A stretch of 64,000 nucleotides of DNA from Chitinophagales bacterium (lineage in GTDB: Bacteria; Bacteroidota; Bacteroidia; Chitinophagales; LD1), in the NCBI GenBank assembly GCA_026129525.1, contig JAHCHW010000001.1, positions 672,461 to 736,460 on the forward strand. The letters run 5' to 3'. Under the pieces are notes generated by a model. That model made no database searches, was not told where the DNA came from, and saw nothing but the letters and a program-made list of their open reading frames with translations. The first letter of the stretch is position 1. Each line of letters starts with the position of its first letter. Position numbers and translations under genes: made by a program. Below, one piece after another: positions 1-8,221 of the stretch.

Positions 1-5
1 CAGCA

Positions 6-422
6 ATGAACATACTCGTGCTATGTACCGGTAACAGTTGCCGAAGCCAAATTGCCGAAGCATACCTCCGCCATTTTGCGGGAGATAAAGCAACCGTTTA
101 CAGTGCAGGTGTAGAAACACACGGTTTAAATCCGCGAGCCGTTGCCGTAATGAAGGAAGATGGAATTGATATTTCGCATCACACCTCTAATCATGTAGAT
201 GAATACGCGCATGTTTCGTTCGACTATGTAATTACCGTATGCGATAATGCGAATGAACGCTGTCCGGTTTTTCCTTCTAAGGCAAAGAAACTCCACTACA
301 ATTTTCCCGACCCTGCCAAAGCCACAGGCACCGAAGAGGAGATAATGAACGAATTCAGAAAAGTGCGCGAGGAGATAAAAAATTACTGCAAAGAATTTGT
401 GGAGAAAGAGCTTGGCAACTAA
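6..422 (+). CDS. arsC: Thioredoxin-coupled arsenate reductase / low-MW protein tyrosine phosphatase fold
   Basis: Cytoplasmic 138-residue protein with the LMW-phosphatase P-loop CTGNSCRS (Cys7 to Arg13) at the N-terminus, the later cysteine pair Cys79 and Cys86 in VCDNANERC, and the general-acid loop PDP at 101-103. In thioredoxin-coupled arsenate reductases three cysteines with this spacing relay the disulfide while arsenate is reduced to arsenite, so all the redox residues are present. Length is typical of the family. The gene begins 5 bases into the window, so any upstream ars genes (ArsR, Acr3) are out of view. It converges on the next gene with only 9 bp between stop codons. A pure tyrosine phosphatase is less likely because of the Cys79/Cys86 pair. 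Confidence 0.93.
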   Translation: MNILVLCTGNSCRSQIAEAYLRHFAGDKATVYSAGVETHGLNPRAVAVMKEDGIDISHHTSNHVDEYAHVSFDYVITVCDNANERCPVFPSKAKKLHYNFPDPAKATGTEEEIMNEFRKVREEIKNYCKEFVEKELGN

Positions 423-431
423 AGTATTGAC

Positions 432-1163
432 TTACGTATAAAGCCCCCCGTTTACATTTATTACTTCACCTGTAATGTACGAAGCGCCTTTCGATGCAAG
501 GAAGGCAACTGTTTCGGCAACTTCTTCGGCTTCGCCAAAACGCTGCATGGGAATAATGGCGCGGAACTGTTTTTCATCAATGCCTTCGGTCATATCGGTT
601 TTTATAAAGCCGGGAGCCACTGCATTAACGGTTATTCCTTTTCTGCCAATTTCCTGTGCAAGTGCTTTTGTGGCACCAATTACCCCTGCTTTACTTGCCG
701 AATAATTTGTTTGTCCGGGCAATCCTTTAATACCAGAAAGCGATACAACGTTTATTATTCTTCCGTTGCGTTGAAACATCATGCCGGGTATTACCAGTTT
801 GGTGATGTAGTAAAACGAATCGAGATTGGTTTGCAACACCGAATGCCATTCTTCTTCGGGCATCATCATTAAAAGATTGTCTTTGCGAATGCCGGCATTG
901 TTCACCAATACTTCAATCACTTTGTCTTTGTTGGCTTCTATCCATCTCCCCAGTTTTGTATTGATTTCTTCTTTGGAGGAAACATTAAACTGAAGGGCTT
1001 CGGCAGTGCCGCCTTTTTCGTTTATTGCCTCCACTGTTTTTGTTGCTTCGGCTTTATTGCTGTTGTAGTTTACTAAAACAGCAAAACCCATTTCGGCCAT
1101 TTTTAAACTAATGGCGCGCCCTATGCCGCGCGAACCTCCTGTTACAAGTGCATATTTGATCAT
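432..1163 (-). CDS. fabG: 3-oxoacyl-ACP reductase (FabG-type SDR)
   Basis: A 243-residue classical short-chain dehydrogenase. It has the NADP-binding TGGSRGIG motif at 8-15, NNAG at 88-91, and catalytic Ser143, Tyr154 and Lys158 (YSASK). It would reduce 3-oxoacyl-ACP to 3-hydroxyacyl-ACP in the cytoplasm. Features such as GIKGLPGQTNYSASKAG resemble, from memory, FabG paralogues found in flexirubin/aryl-polyene clusters rather than the housekeeping enzyme, but no other cluster gene is visible. It is divergent from a second SDR gene, with a 588-bp gene-poor interval between them. Confidence 0.9.
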   Translation of the reverse strand: MIKYALVTGGSRGIGRAISLKMAEMGFAVLVNYNSNKAEATKTVEAINEKGGTAEALQFNVSSKEEINTKLGRWIEANKDKVIEVLVNNAGIRKDNLLMMMPEEEWHSVLQTNLDSFYYITKLVIPGMMFQRNGRIINVVSLSGIKGLPGQTNYSASKAGVIGATKALAQEIGRKGITVNAVAPGFIKTDMTEGIDEKQFRAIIPMQRFGEAEEVAETVAFLASKGASYITGEVINVNGGLYT

Positions 1164-1232
1164 GGTTATTGTTTTAACACAAGAGTAGATGTTATTGCGA
1201 AGAAGATTAAGGTGCTGGAGAAAATCTCCTGA

Positions 1233-1706
1233 ATGCTTGGGAAATTGCTAATCGCAAACGGTATTACAGCAACAAGGGAAGCACATATATTCCATGCTAC
1301 TACTACTCTTAGGGGAATGCAAATCCTCATTGCCGTTGTTTTTACAGTCCTTTTGGTTCAAAATGTTGTACTCAAGTGGCGAAGATATCTTTTTGGGGAT
1401 AGCCGGAAATACCTCATTGGTTACCGATAAGCAGCTTCTGTATAGTTTCTTCTACTCTTACAACGTAAAGCCTGTTCTCCTATGCTGCGGCATTAATCTC
1501 GGATTTGTGATTTTGCCAACCAGCCGATCCGGCAGGGATTGCGAATTTTCATATCACCCTTCCAATTACATTGCTCACGGTAATTGCCTTTCTTTTTCCT
1601 AAACCAAAAACCTATGCTTGGAAACAGCAATTACTTTCACAGTTTGTAGCTTACGAGGATTTTCGTCATTCTCTCCAAGCATGGTGTAAGCATGCCGGCA
1701 CCAAAT
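1233..1706 (+). pseudogene. Possible decayed gene between the two SDR genes; the whole 1164-1751 interval lacks an intact ORF
   Basis: The 588-bp interval between the two divergent SDR genes holds no full-length gene. Short plus-strand stretches look coding. Around 1294-1430 one frame reads a hydrophobic segment followed by SSGEDIFLGIAGN. From about 1541 to 1703 another frame reads HITLPITLLTVIAFLFPK and then a polar tail ending ...DFRHSLQAW. Joining them needs at least one frame change and passage through a TGA at 1508-1510. I do not recognise the family; a membrane or acyl/glycosyltransferase-like remnant is only a guess. It may equally be non-coding DNA. Confidence 0.25.
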
Positions 1707-1751
1707 AAAGTCTCCCCTCATGCATTCCGCAGCGGTTTTTATTTTCACTGC

Positions 1752-2474
1752 ATGAAGCATTTCGAAAACAAAACAGTAGTAATAACCGGTGGTACATCGG
1801 GAATAGGTAAAGCAGCCGCAGAAAAATTTTTAAGTGCAGGGGCAAACGTTGCTGTATGGGATTGGGCGGAGCCAAATCCGAAATCCGAAATATCAAATCC
1901 GAAATTCTTTAAAGTAAACGTTGCCAACCTTGCCGAAGTGGAGTATGCAACATCTGAAACCATCAAACATTTCAAACAAATTCACGTCCTCATCAACAAT
2001 GCCGGTATTACCCGCGATGCCTCACTGCAAAAAATGACCAGCGAACAATGGCAGCAGGTGCTCGATGTAAACCTCACCGGTGTGTTCAATTGTTGTAAAG
2101 CAATTTCTCCGCTTATGATTCAAAATAATTACGGAAGAATAATCAACACTTCCAGCATAGTCGGGTTGTACGGCAATTATGGTCAGGCGAATTATGCTGC
2201 TACCAAAGCAGGAGTAATTGCGTTTTCTAAAACACTGGCGCGTGAGTTAGGAAAACACAACATTACCGTAAATGCCGTAGCCCCCGGCTTTATTGCTACC
2301 GATATGATAAAAACCATTCCCGAAAAAGTAATTGCCATGATGACCGAAAAAGTTCCCCTCAAAAAACTCGGCACACCCAAAGATGTTGCCAACCTTTACG
2401 CATTCCTCGCCAGCGATGAAGCACAGTTTATTTCGGGAGCGGTGGTGAGTGTAGATGGAGGACTGACCATTTAA
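1752..2474 (+). CDS. 3-oxoacyl-ACP reductase-like SDR with an internal short repeat
   Basis: A 240-residue SDR from the ATG at 1752. The same frame is open from 1692, but the extra residues are not SDR-like. Motifs are TGGTSGIG at 12-19, NNAG at 82-85, and catalytic Ser135, Tyr148 and Lys152 (YAATK). It is probably a cytoplasmic NAD(P)H-dependent reductase of an acyl chain; 3-oxoacyl-ACP reductase is the closest match. Residues about 40-51 are an unusual insertion, PNPKSEISNPKF, encoded by three near-identical AATCCGAAA units, where relatives pass directly from the adenosine-binding loop to the VNV segment. The next gene follows in the same direction after 99 bp containing an inverted repeat. 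Confidence 0.86.
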   Translation: MKHFENKTVVITGGTSGIGKAAAEKFLSAGANVAVWDWAEPNPKSEISNPKFFKVNVANLAEVEYATSETIKHFKQIHVLINNAGITRDASLQKMTSEQWQQVLDVNLTGVFNCCKAISPLMIQNNYGRIINTSSIVGLYGNYGQANYAATKAGVIAFSKTLARELGKHNITVNAVAPGFIATDMIKTIPEKVIAMMTEKVPLKKLGTPKDVANLYAFLASDEAQFISGAVVSVDGGLTI

Positions 2475-2492
2475 TGCTTAATAGACAAGCAA

Positions 2493-2547
2493 CAATTTTC
2501 AAACAACAACGGGTAGTAATTAGCCTTTTGCCTTTGTTTGAAAATTG
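2493..2547. repeat. Perfect 14-bp inverted repeat with 27-bp loop between two co-directional genes
   Basis: CAATTTTCAAACAA at 2493-2506 pairs with TTGTTTGAAAATTG at 2534-2547. A further partial copy, ATTGAAAATTG, follows directly. It lies between the SDR stop and the reductase start. The arms are AT-rich and have no following T run, so it is not an obvious terminator. Confidence 0.6.
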
Positions 2548-2573
2548 GTTATTGAAAATTGTAAATTGCATAC

Positions 2574-3332
2574 ATGACTGTAGAAACCTACACCTATCTC
2601 CTCTACGCATGGATTGCCACCGGCATTATTGCGTTTCCGTTTTTGCTCAAAAAAACTGCCCCTTACGGACGTCACACTACCGAAGGCTGGGGACCCATGA
2701 TTAGCAATCAATGGGGCTGGGTAATACAAGAAGGTGTAGCGCCCATTTTTATCAGTTTCTGGTTTTTTACAGGAAGTTTGGAAAAGACCACCGCCAGTTA
2801 TTTTTTCTACGGGTTGTATGTGTTGCACTATGTTTATCGCAGCTATATTTTTCCTTTCCGCACGCGCACACAAGGCAAAAAAATTCCCTTGGTGATTTGC
2901 GGCTCGGCTGTGTTTTTCAATTTCTGCAACACGTTTATTCTCGGCTATTATCTTGGCAACATAGGCGGCAACTATGGCAATGAATTTTTCTACTCACCTC
3001 TTTTTATTATCGGCTTCATAGTATTTGTGCTGGGTGTGTTTATTAATGTAAAAAGCGACAACATGCTTATTAACCTCCGCCAGCCCGGAGAAAGCGGCTA
3101 CAAAATCCCTACAGGCTTTTTGTTCAATTACATTTCGTGCCCCAATCATTTTGGCGAAATTATTGAGTGGACGGGCTACGCCATTATGTTTGGTGCCCTG
3201 CCCGGTTGGAGCTTTCCGCTGTGGACGTTTGTAAACTTAGTGCCCCGCACACTTGACCACCACAAGTGGTATCACCAAAAATTTCCCGACTATCCTAAGG
3301 AGCGGAAAGCAGTTATACCGTTTGTGTTATAA
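2574..3332 (+). CDS. Steroid 5-alpha-reductase family (DUF1295-like) membrane enzyme
   Basis: A 252-residue integral membrane protein with about six hydrophobic helices. Its C-terminal signature matches the 3-oxo-5-alpha-steroid 4-dehydrogenase family: the NYISCPNHFGEIIEW segment around 185-200 and HHKWYHQKFPDYPKERKAVIP at the C-terminus. Known members reduce the C4-C5 double bond of enone lipids with NADPH. The bacterial substrate is unknown and may be a polyprenoid, fatty-acid or sterol-like lipid. The ATG at 2574 opens directly on a membrane helix. Its stop is 2 bp from the convergent glycyl-tRNA synthetase stop. Confidence 0.85.
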   Translation: MTVETYTYLLYAWIATGIIAFPFLLKKTAPYGRHTTEGWGPMISNQWGWVIQEGVAPIFISFWFFTGSLEKTTASYFFYGLYVLHYVYRSYIFPFRTRTQGKKIPLVICGSAVFFNFCNTFILGYYLGNIGGNYGNEFFYSPLFIIGFIVFVLGVFINVKSDNMLINLRQPGESGYKIPTGFLFNYISCPNHFGEIIEWTGYAIMFGALPGWSFPLWTFVNLVPRTLDHHKWYHQKFPDYPKERKAVIPFVL

Positions 3333-3334
3333 TC

Positions 3335-4876
3335 TTATCTCAACCCTTTTTTCCAATCCACTTTCTCGTTTACTACTTCTTTTAAGCGCTCAATGCTAAT
3401 GCGCTCTTGTTTCATAGTATCGCGGTCGCGAATGGTTACCTGATTGTCGGTAAGTGTATCGTGGTCAACAGTTATACAGAACGGAGTGCCGAGTGCATCT
3501 TGCCTGCGGTAGCGTTTGCCTATGCTGTCTTTCTCTTCGTAAAAAACTTTGTAATCCCACTTCAGTATATCGAAAATCTCGCGGGCTTTTTCAGGCAGTC
3601 CGTCTTTTTTTACCAATGGGAAAACAGCAATTTGTACGGGCGCTAAGAAAGGCGGCAACGCCAACACGGTGCGTTCGCTGCCGTCTTCTAATTTTTCGTT
3701 CTTAAATCCATTGCAAAGCACAGCAAGGAACGTTCGGTTCAAACCTATGGATGTTTCCACCACATAAGGAATGTAGCTTTGGTTCAACTCGGGGTCAAAA
3801 TATTGCAATTTTTTACCGCTCAGTTCCTGATGATTTTTCAAATCGAAGTCGGTGCGGGAATGTATGCCTTCAATTTCCTTAAAGCCGAAAGGGAAATTAA
3901 ATTGAATATCTACCGCTGCGTTGGCATAGTGCGCCAGCTTCAGGTGATCGTAAAATTTCAAGCTCTCTTCAGCAAAGCCGAGCGATCGGTGCCATTTCCA
4001 TCGGGCTTCTTTCCATTTGTTATACCATTCCATTTCGCTGCCCGGGCGCACAAAAAACTGCATTTCCATTTGTTCAAACTCGCGGGTGCGAAAAATAAAC
4101 TGGCGCGCCACAATCTCGTTGCGAAAAGCCTTGCCCACTTGTGCTATACCGAACGGAATGCGCTGGCGTGATGTGTTGAGCACGTTCAGGAAGTTTACAA
4201 AAATACCCTGTGCGGTTTCGGGGCGCAGGTAAATGGTGCTGGCTTCATCGGCTACCGAACCAACTTCGGTGGCAAACATCAGGTTAAACTGCCGTACGTC
4301 TGTCCAGTTGCGCGAGCCGCTGATGGGGCACGCAATTTCGAGGTCAACAATAATTTGCTTTAAGTCGGCAAGGTCGTTTTCCTCCAGTGCCTTTTTAAAG
4401 CGGGTTTCTATGGTGTTCAGTTTTTCTTTGTTCCGCAACACATTCGGGTTGGTTTGCAGAAACATTTCCTTATTAAAACTCTCTCCGAATTTTTTTTGAG
4501 CCTTGTCAACTTCCTTATCAATCTTCTCCTCAATTTTCGCCATGGCATCTTCAATCAGCACATCGGCACGGTAGCGTTTTTTGGAATCTTTGTTGTCAAT
4601 CAGCGGGTCGTTAAAGGCATCCACATGCCCGCTGGCTTTCCATGTTTTGGGGTGCATAAAAATCGCAGCATCAATACCTACAATGTTCTCGTTCAACTGC
4701 ACCATCGCCTTCCACCAGTACTGCTGAATGTTGTTTTTTAACTCAATACCATACGGACCGTAATCGTACACCGCTCCCAACCCATCGTATATTTCCGAAG
4801 AAGGAAAAATGAAACCGTATTCTTTACAGTGCGAAATAATTTCCTGAAAAGTATTTTGTGTAGCCTCTTTGCTCAT
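3335..4876 (-). CDS. glyS: Glycyl-tRNA synthetase, single-chain class II
   Basis: A 513-residue synthetase of the bacterial/eukaryotic alpha2 type that charges tRNA-Gly. The N-terminus (YGFIFPSSEIYDGLGAVYDY) is the typical motif 1 region. Motif 2 is seen in FRNEIVARQFIFRTREFEQME, and the anticodon-binding domain follows after ALPPFLAPVQIAVFPL. The ORF is open 12 codons further upstream, to 4912, but those residues are atypical, and a promoter-like sequence sits at 4883-4912. I therefore place the start at the ATG at 4876 (MSKEATQ). Confidence 0.95.
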   Translation of the reverse strand: MSKEATQNTFQEIISHCKEYGFIFPSSEIYDGLGAVYDYGPYGIELKNNIQQYWWKAMVQLNENIVGIDAAIFMHPKTWKASGHVDAFNDPLIDNKDSKKRYRADVLIEDAMAKIEEKIDKEVDKAQKKFGESFNKEMFLQTNPNVLRNKEKLNTIETRFKKALEENDLADLKQIIVDLEIACPISGSRNWTDVRQFNLMFATEVGSVADEASTIYLRPETAQGIFVNFLNVLNTSRQRIPFGIAQVGKAFRNEIVARQFIFRTREFEQMEMQFFVRPGSEMEWYNKWKEARWKWHRSLGFAEESLKFYDHLKLAHYANAAVDIQFNFPFGFKEIEGIHSRTDFDLKNHQELSGKKLQYFDPELNQSYIPYVVETSIGLNRTFLAVLCNGFKNEKLEDGSERTVLALPPFLAPVQIAVFPLVKKDGLPEKAREIFDILKWDYKVFYEEKDSIGKRYRRQDALGTPFCITVDHDTLTDNQVTIRDRDTMKQERISIERLKEVVNEKVDWKKGLR

Positions 4877-4882
4877 AGGGCG

Positions 4883-4912
4883 CGAAAATACAAGACAAAA
4901 CACGATAGGCAA
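4883..4912 (-). promoter_or_regulatory. Candidate promoter of glyS
   Basis: On the minus strand TTG (4912-4910) is followed by exactly 19 bp and then TATTTTCG (4890-4883). This fits the Bacteroidota primary-sigma pattern of a -33 TTG and a -7 TAnnTTTG apart from the next-to-last base. The -7 element ends 6 nt before the ATG, implying a nearly leaderless transcript and supporting the chosen start. Confidence 0.5.
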
Positions 4913-4925
4913 TAGAAGGGGAATG

Positions 4926-6272
4926 CTACTTTGTATGCAGCATAACCGGCACTCCGTGTTTCGGGCGCAACGTTATGAGCGGCTCTAACTCCAGTGCAAA
5001 ATTTCCGGCAAGCGTGAAGTTGAAATGTTTGCATGCTAATGCCACAATAATTTGCATCTCCATCATAGCAAAGTTGTTACCAATGCACAGGCGTTGCCCG
5101 CCCCCAAAAGGAAAGTAGGCGTACTTGTGCACGTGTTTTATTCTTTCGGGTAAAAAGCGATCGGGGTCGAATTTTAAAGGCTCGTCCCAATATTTTTCCA
5201 TGCGCTGCACGGCATAAGGCGACAACACAATACTGTCGCCTTTCTTTATCAAATAGCCGTCAATCACATCATCGGCTGCCGCTTCGCGCAGCACGCCCCA
5301 TGCTGGCGGAAACAAGCGCATGGACTCTTTAATTACGTTGGTGGTAAATTCTAACCGCTGCAGCAAATCGTAAGTAAATTCTTTTTGGTTGAGTACGGTT
5401 TGCACTTCAGCATCTATCCGCTGTTTTATTTCGGGATGTTTAGCAAGCAGATAAAAAGTAAAAGCCAATGCATTGGCGGTGGTTTCGTGCCCCGCCAAAT
5501 AGATTGTAATTACTTCATCGCGCAATTGCGTGTCGGTCATACGCTCGGCTGTGTCGGCATCTTCCACTTCCATGAGCATAGTAAGCAGGTCGTTAAATTT
5601 TTCGGACGATTTTCTTCTGCCTTCAATTATGTTGTAAATGGTGCTGTCTAACATTTTCCGTGCGCGTTTCATACGCAGATAATGCGGCAGGGGTAACCAA
5701 TAAGGCAAGCGCAAAAAACTACGGGTGCGTTTCAGCATTCCTTCCATTACAATATGCAGGGCATCGCTCAGTAGTTTAAAGTTGCCCTGCACCTTGGTGC
5801 TCATCAACGTTTGGCTTACAATTTCAAGGGTAACTTTGGTCATTTCGCTGTGTAGGTCGGTGGCTGTATTCTCTTTTCCCCGCCAACTGTTGAGCATGGC
5901 ATTCGTACACGCTTCAATTTTTGTTACAAAACCCTGCAAACGTTGTTTGTGAAAGAGTGGTTGCATCAACCTGCGCTGCTTTAACCAAAATTCGCCTTCG
6001 TTGGTAAGCAAACCATTGCCAAGCAAAAATTTCAGATTGCGGTTATCGCGCCCTTTTACATAAATGTCTCGGTTCAAAAAAATATGCTCAATGTATGCAG
6101 GGTTCGAAACACTCACATAGTAAAACGGACCAAGCCTTGCCCGCGAAATGCCATTGTACTTCCGTACGCTTTTATGAAAGTAGCCGAGTATATCGTTGCG
6201 AATGTTTTCCTCGCGGCTTAAAAGCAAATTATGTTTTGGCCCGGGCGGGAGTTTTGGCGATGCTGTGTTCAT
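4926..6272 (-). CDS. Cytochrome P450 monooxygenase (class II/CYP102-CYP4-like)
   Basis: A 448-residue soluble P450. It has the proline-rich start PPGPKHN, the I-helix oxygen-activation motif AGHETT at 260-265, the K-helix ExxR (Glu316, Arg319), a PERF-like FLPERI segment and the heme loop FGGGQRLCIG at 389-398 with axial Cys396. No N-terminal membrane anchor is visible and no reductase domain is fused, so separate ferredoxin/flavodoxin partners would be needed; none lies in the window. The substrate is unknown, though the overall type suggests fatty acids or hydrophobic lipids. It is divergent from the porin gene. Confidence 0.94.
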   Translation of the reverse strand: MNTASPKLPPGPKHNLLLSREENIRNDILGYFHKSVRKYNGISRARLGPFYYVSVSNPAYIEHIFLNRDIYVKGRDNRNLKFLLGNGLLTNEGEFWLKQRRLMQPLFHKQRLQGFVTKIEACTNAMLNSWRGKENTATDLHSEMTKVTLEIVSQTLMSTKVQGNFKLLSDALHIVMEGMLKRTRSFLRLPYWLPLPHYLRMKRARKMLDSTIYNIIEGRRKSSEKFNDLLTMLMEVEDADTAERMTDTQLRDEVITIYLAGHETTANALAFTFYLLAKHPEIKQRIDAEVQTVLNQKEFTYDLLQRLEFTTNVIKESMRLFPPAWGVLREAAADDVIDGYLIKKGDSIVLSPYAVQRMEKYWDEPLKFDPDRFLPERIKHVHKYAYFPFGGGQRLCIGNNFAMMEMQIIVALACKHFNFTLAGNFALELEPLITLRPKHGVPVMLHTK

Positions 6273-6276
6273 GAAA

Positions 6277-6284
6277 TAAAGGTA
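6277..6284 (-). promoter_or_regulatory. Candidate -7 element for the P450 gene
   Basis: The minus strand reads TACCTTTA 5 bp before the P450 ATG, agreeing with TAnnTTTG except at the last base. The -33 region is only a T-rich run. The closeness to the start codon matches the glyS and manC arrangements. Confidence 0.3.
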
Positions 6285-6330
6285 GTTTCTTAAGGTGATG
6301 ATATTTAAAAAGTCGAGCAGCTTGGCTAAA

Positions 6331-6422
6331 GTTAAGCTAATGTTAAGTCTGAGTTAGACCAATATTATATTTCGATTCTGATGAATTTTTCATTATTAAG
6401 TGAGAGTTAAATCATTGTAAAC
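6331..6422. promoter_or_regulatory. Two arrays of 11-bp-periodic GTTAAG-like repeats upstream of the porin (candidate response-regulator sites)
   Basis: Array A is GTTAAG at 6331, GTTAAG at 6342 and GTTAGA at 6353. Array B is ATTAAG at 6395, GTTAAA at 6406 and GTAAAC at 6417. Spacing inside both arrays is exactly 11 bp, one helical turn, as in OmpR/PhoB-family direct-repeat operators. The arrays lie 115-206 bp upstream of the porin start and inside the P450/porin divergent region. The rest of the 264-bp interval is AT-rich with no confident -33/-7 pair for the porin. Confidence 0.45.
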
Positions 6423-6536
6423 TTGCGACTTTAAATACGCGCTGTAATTCAATAAAATCAATAGTTTGAGATGTGCAAGAATACATTTACAGTGTTTAAC
6501 TATAGATAACTTAAACGTTAATTAAAAAATGTCCCT

Positions 6537-7745
6537 TTGAAAAAACTACTTCTCTTTTTCTTAACAATAAGCTGCACTGCGGTTGTTACCTACTCACAAG
6601 ATTCCTTGAAACTTTCCAAGTTAAAGCTGCCCTGGTTCAGTTACAAAAACGGGCTTGGTATTACCACACCCGATAGCTTATTCTCCATCAATTTTCGCTT
6701 TAGGGTGCAAAGCCGGGTGGGCTACACGTCTGTGAGCGATAAAGACATGACACCTAAAGAGTTTGATTTTCGCGTTCGAAGAATTCGTATGCGTATAGGC
6801 GGATTTATATACACTCCTCGCCTAACGTACAATATTCAGCTTTCGTTTTCGAGGGCTGATATGGATTGGGATGTATCGCAGGTGCCGAATGTGCTCCGCG
6901 ATGCGATGATAGCCTACGAAATTCCTCAAGGCTTTACGTTTGCCATAGGGCAGGGTAAATTGCCCGGCAATCGGCAGCGGGTAATTTCTTCGGGCGAACA
7001 GCAGTTTGCTGACCGTTCTATTGTAAATAACGCGCTCACGCTCGACCGCGATTTCGGGGTATTTGTGAATTACGGAAGCCATTTTAAAAATTTTCACTTC
7101 ATCCTTAAAACCGCCATTACATCGGGCGAGGGGCGGAACATAATTACCAGCGATAAGGGCTTGGCATATACTGCCCGCTTAGAATTGCTTCCGCTTGGCG
7201 AGTTTACCGACAGAGGAGATTATTTTGAAGGCGACTTATTGCATGAACAAAAGCCGAAGCTATCCATGGCAGGTACGGTTCATTACAACCACTTGGCAAA
7301 AAGAACACAAGGGCAGTTGGGAACCATGCTGTATGCACCGCGTAGTTTGTTTTCCGTACATGCCGATGCGGTTTTGAAGTATAGGGGTTTTGCATTAAGC
7401 AGCGAATACCTGTATCGCTCTACCGACTCAGCTCTCACCTTTAATACTGAAGGGGCGAAGCGCTATGTGTATGTTGGGCAAGGTGTAAATACACAGGTTA
7501 GTTACTGTTTTAAGAAACCAATGTTTGAAATTGCATTACGCCACAGTTTATTAATACCTGACGGGCAGTTACAGGCATACGAAAACAGAAAAACCGAATA
7601 TGCCATTTGCCTGAGCAAATACATTATGAAACACCGGCTCAAAGTGCAAACCGATTTTACCTACCACCGCGAACACAACTACACAAAAAACATAAACGAA
7701 CACAACAACTTTGGATGGCGTTTTCAGGTAGAGTTAGGCATATAG
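6537..7745 (+). CDS. Outer-membrane porin, OprO/OprP (phosphate-selective porin) family
   Basis: A 402-residue exported protein with signal peptide KKLLLFFLTISCTAVVTYSQ and then a beta-barrel pattern: FRFRVQSRVGY, RVRRIRMRIGG, TYNIQLSFSRADMDWD and IGQGKLPGNRQR. The last motif is typical of Porin_O_P proteins. It should form a passive channel in the outer membrane, possibly favouring anions such as phosphate. No ATG suits the signal peptide. The ORF starts at TTG 6537, which overlaps the stop of a 3-codon ATG ORF (ATG TCC CTT TGA, 6529-6540). The upstream 11-bp repeats hint at two-component control. Phosphate selectivity is family knowledge, not shown here. Confidence 0.85.
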   Translation: MKKLLLFFLTISCTAVVTYSQDSLKLSKLKLPWFSYKNGLGITTPDSLFSINFRFRVQSRVGYTSVSDKDMTPKEFDFRVRRIRMRIGGFIYTPRLTYNIQLSFSRADMDWDVSQVPNVLRDAMIAYEIPQGFTFAIGQGKLPGNRQRVISSGEQQFADRSIVNNALTLDRDFGVFVNYGSHFKNFHFILKTAITSGEGRNIITSDKGLAYTARLELLPLGEFTDRGDYFEGDLLHEQKPKLSMAGTVHYNHLAKRTQGQLGTMLYAPRSLFSVHADAVLKYRGFALSSEYLYRSTDSALTFNTEGAKRYVYVGQGVNTQVSYCFKKPMFEIALRHSLLIPDGQLQAYENRKTEYAICLSKYIMKHRLKVQTDFTYHREHNYTKNINEHNNFGWRFQVELGI

Positions 7746-7768
7746 CTCGAACAGCCTGTTTACTTTTT

Positions 7769-7776
7769 TAAGTTTG
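7769..7776 (+). promoter_or_regulatory. Candidate -7 element for the small exported protein gene
   Basis: TAAGTTTG matches TAnnTTTG exactly and sits 35 bp before the ATG at 7812, within the 66-bp gap after the porin. No TTG occurs at the expected -33 distance, so support is partial. Confidence 0.3.
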
Positions 7777-7811
7777 GCATTGTATTTTCAATTACCGTGT
7801 AAACTTGTTGT

Positions 7812-8168
7812 ATGAAACCGCTCCTGCTTGCCACCCTGTTCTTGATTTCATTTGCCGTTATTGCCCAAACCGATGACTGGGAATGGGAACGCGAAGTGAG
7901 CAATGTAAAAGCCAAAATTTCAGTGCTGGAAAATGGCGAAACATGGGTCATTATTCCCGATGATAATGCGAATATGCGCTACATATCGCAGCAATTACCC
8001 GCAGAGTATAAAAAGGATGGCTTAGCAGTAACCTTTAACGGATGGATAGGTAAAATTCCTCCGCATGTTCGTATGATGGGCACTCCGCTTAAGCTCACTA
8101 AAATTTGGGTGAGTTGTGCCGAGAAGAAGAAGTTTAAGCTGAAGAAAGGGACGTACACATTTAAGTAA
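7812..8168 (+). CDS. Small exported protein of unknown function
   Basis: A 118-residue protein with signal peptide MKPLLLATLFLISFAVIAQ, predicted cleavage after AQ. The mature part of about 99 residues has no cysteine pair or repeat. It contains ENGETWVIIPDDNANMRYISQQLP, a KDGLAVTFNGWIGKIPP segment and a lysine-rich C-terminus (KKKFKLKKGTYTFK). This beta-rich look suggests a small periplasmic domain. I do not recognise the family. It lies between the porin and gldA in the same direction with gaps of 66 and 53 bp, so co-transcription is possible. Confidence 0.7.
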   Translation: MKPLLLATLFLISFAVIAQTDDWEWEREVSNVKAKISVLENGETWVIIPDDNANMRYISQQLPAEYKKDGLAVTFNGWIGKIPPHVRMMGTPLKLTKIWVSCAEKKKFKLKKGTYTFK

Positions 8169-8221
8169 CAGTTTGCTATTGTCGGTTTCTAATTCGTAAT
8201 TCGCTATTGCTAAAGCAACTC

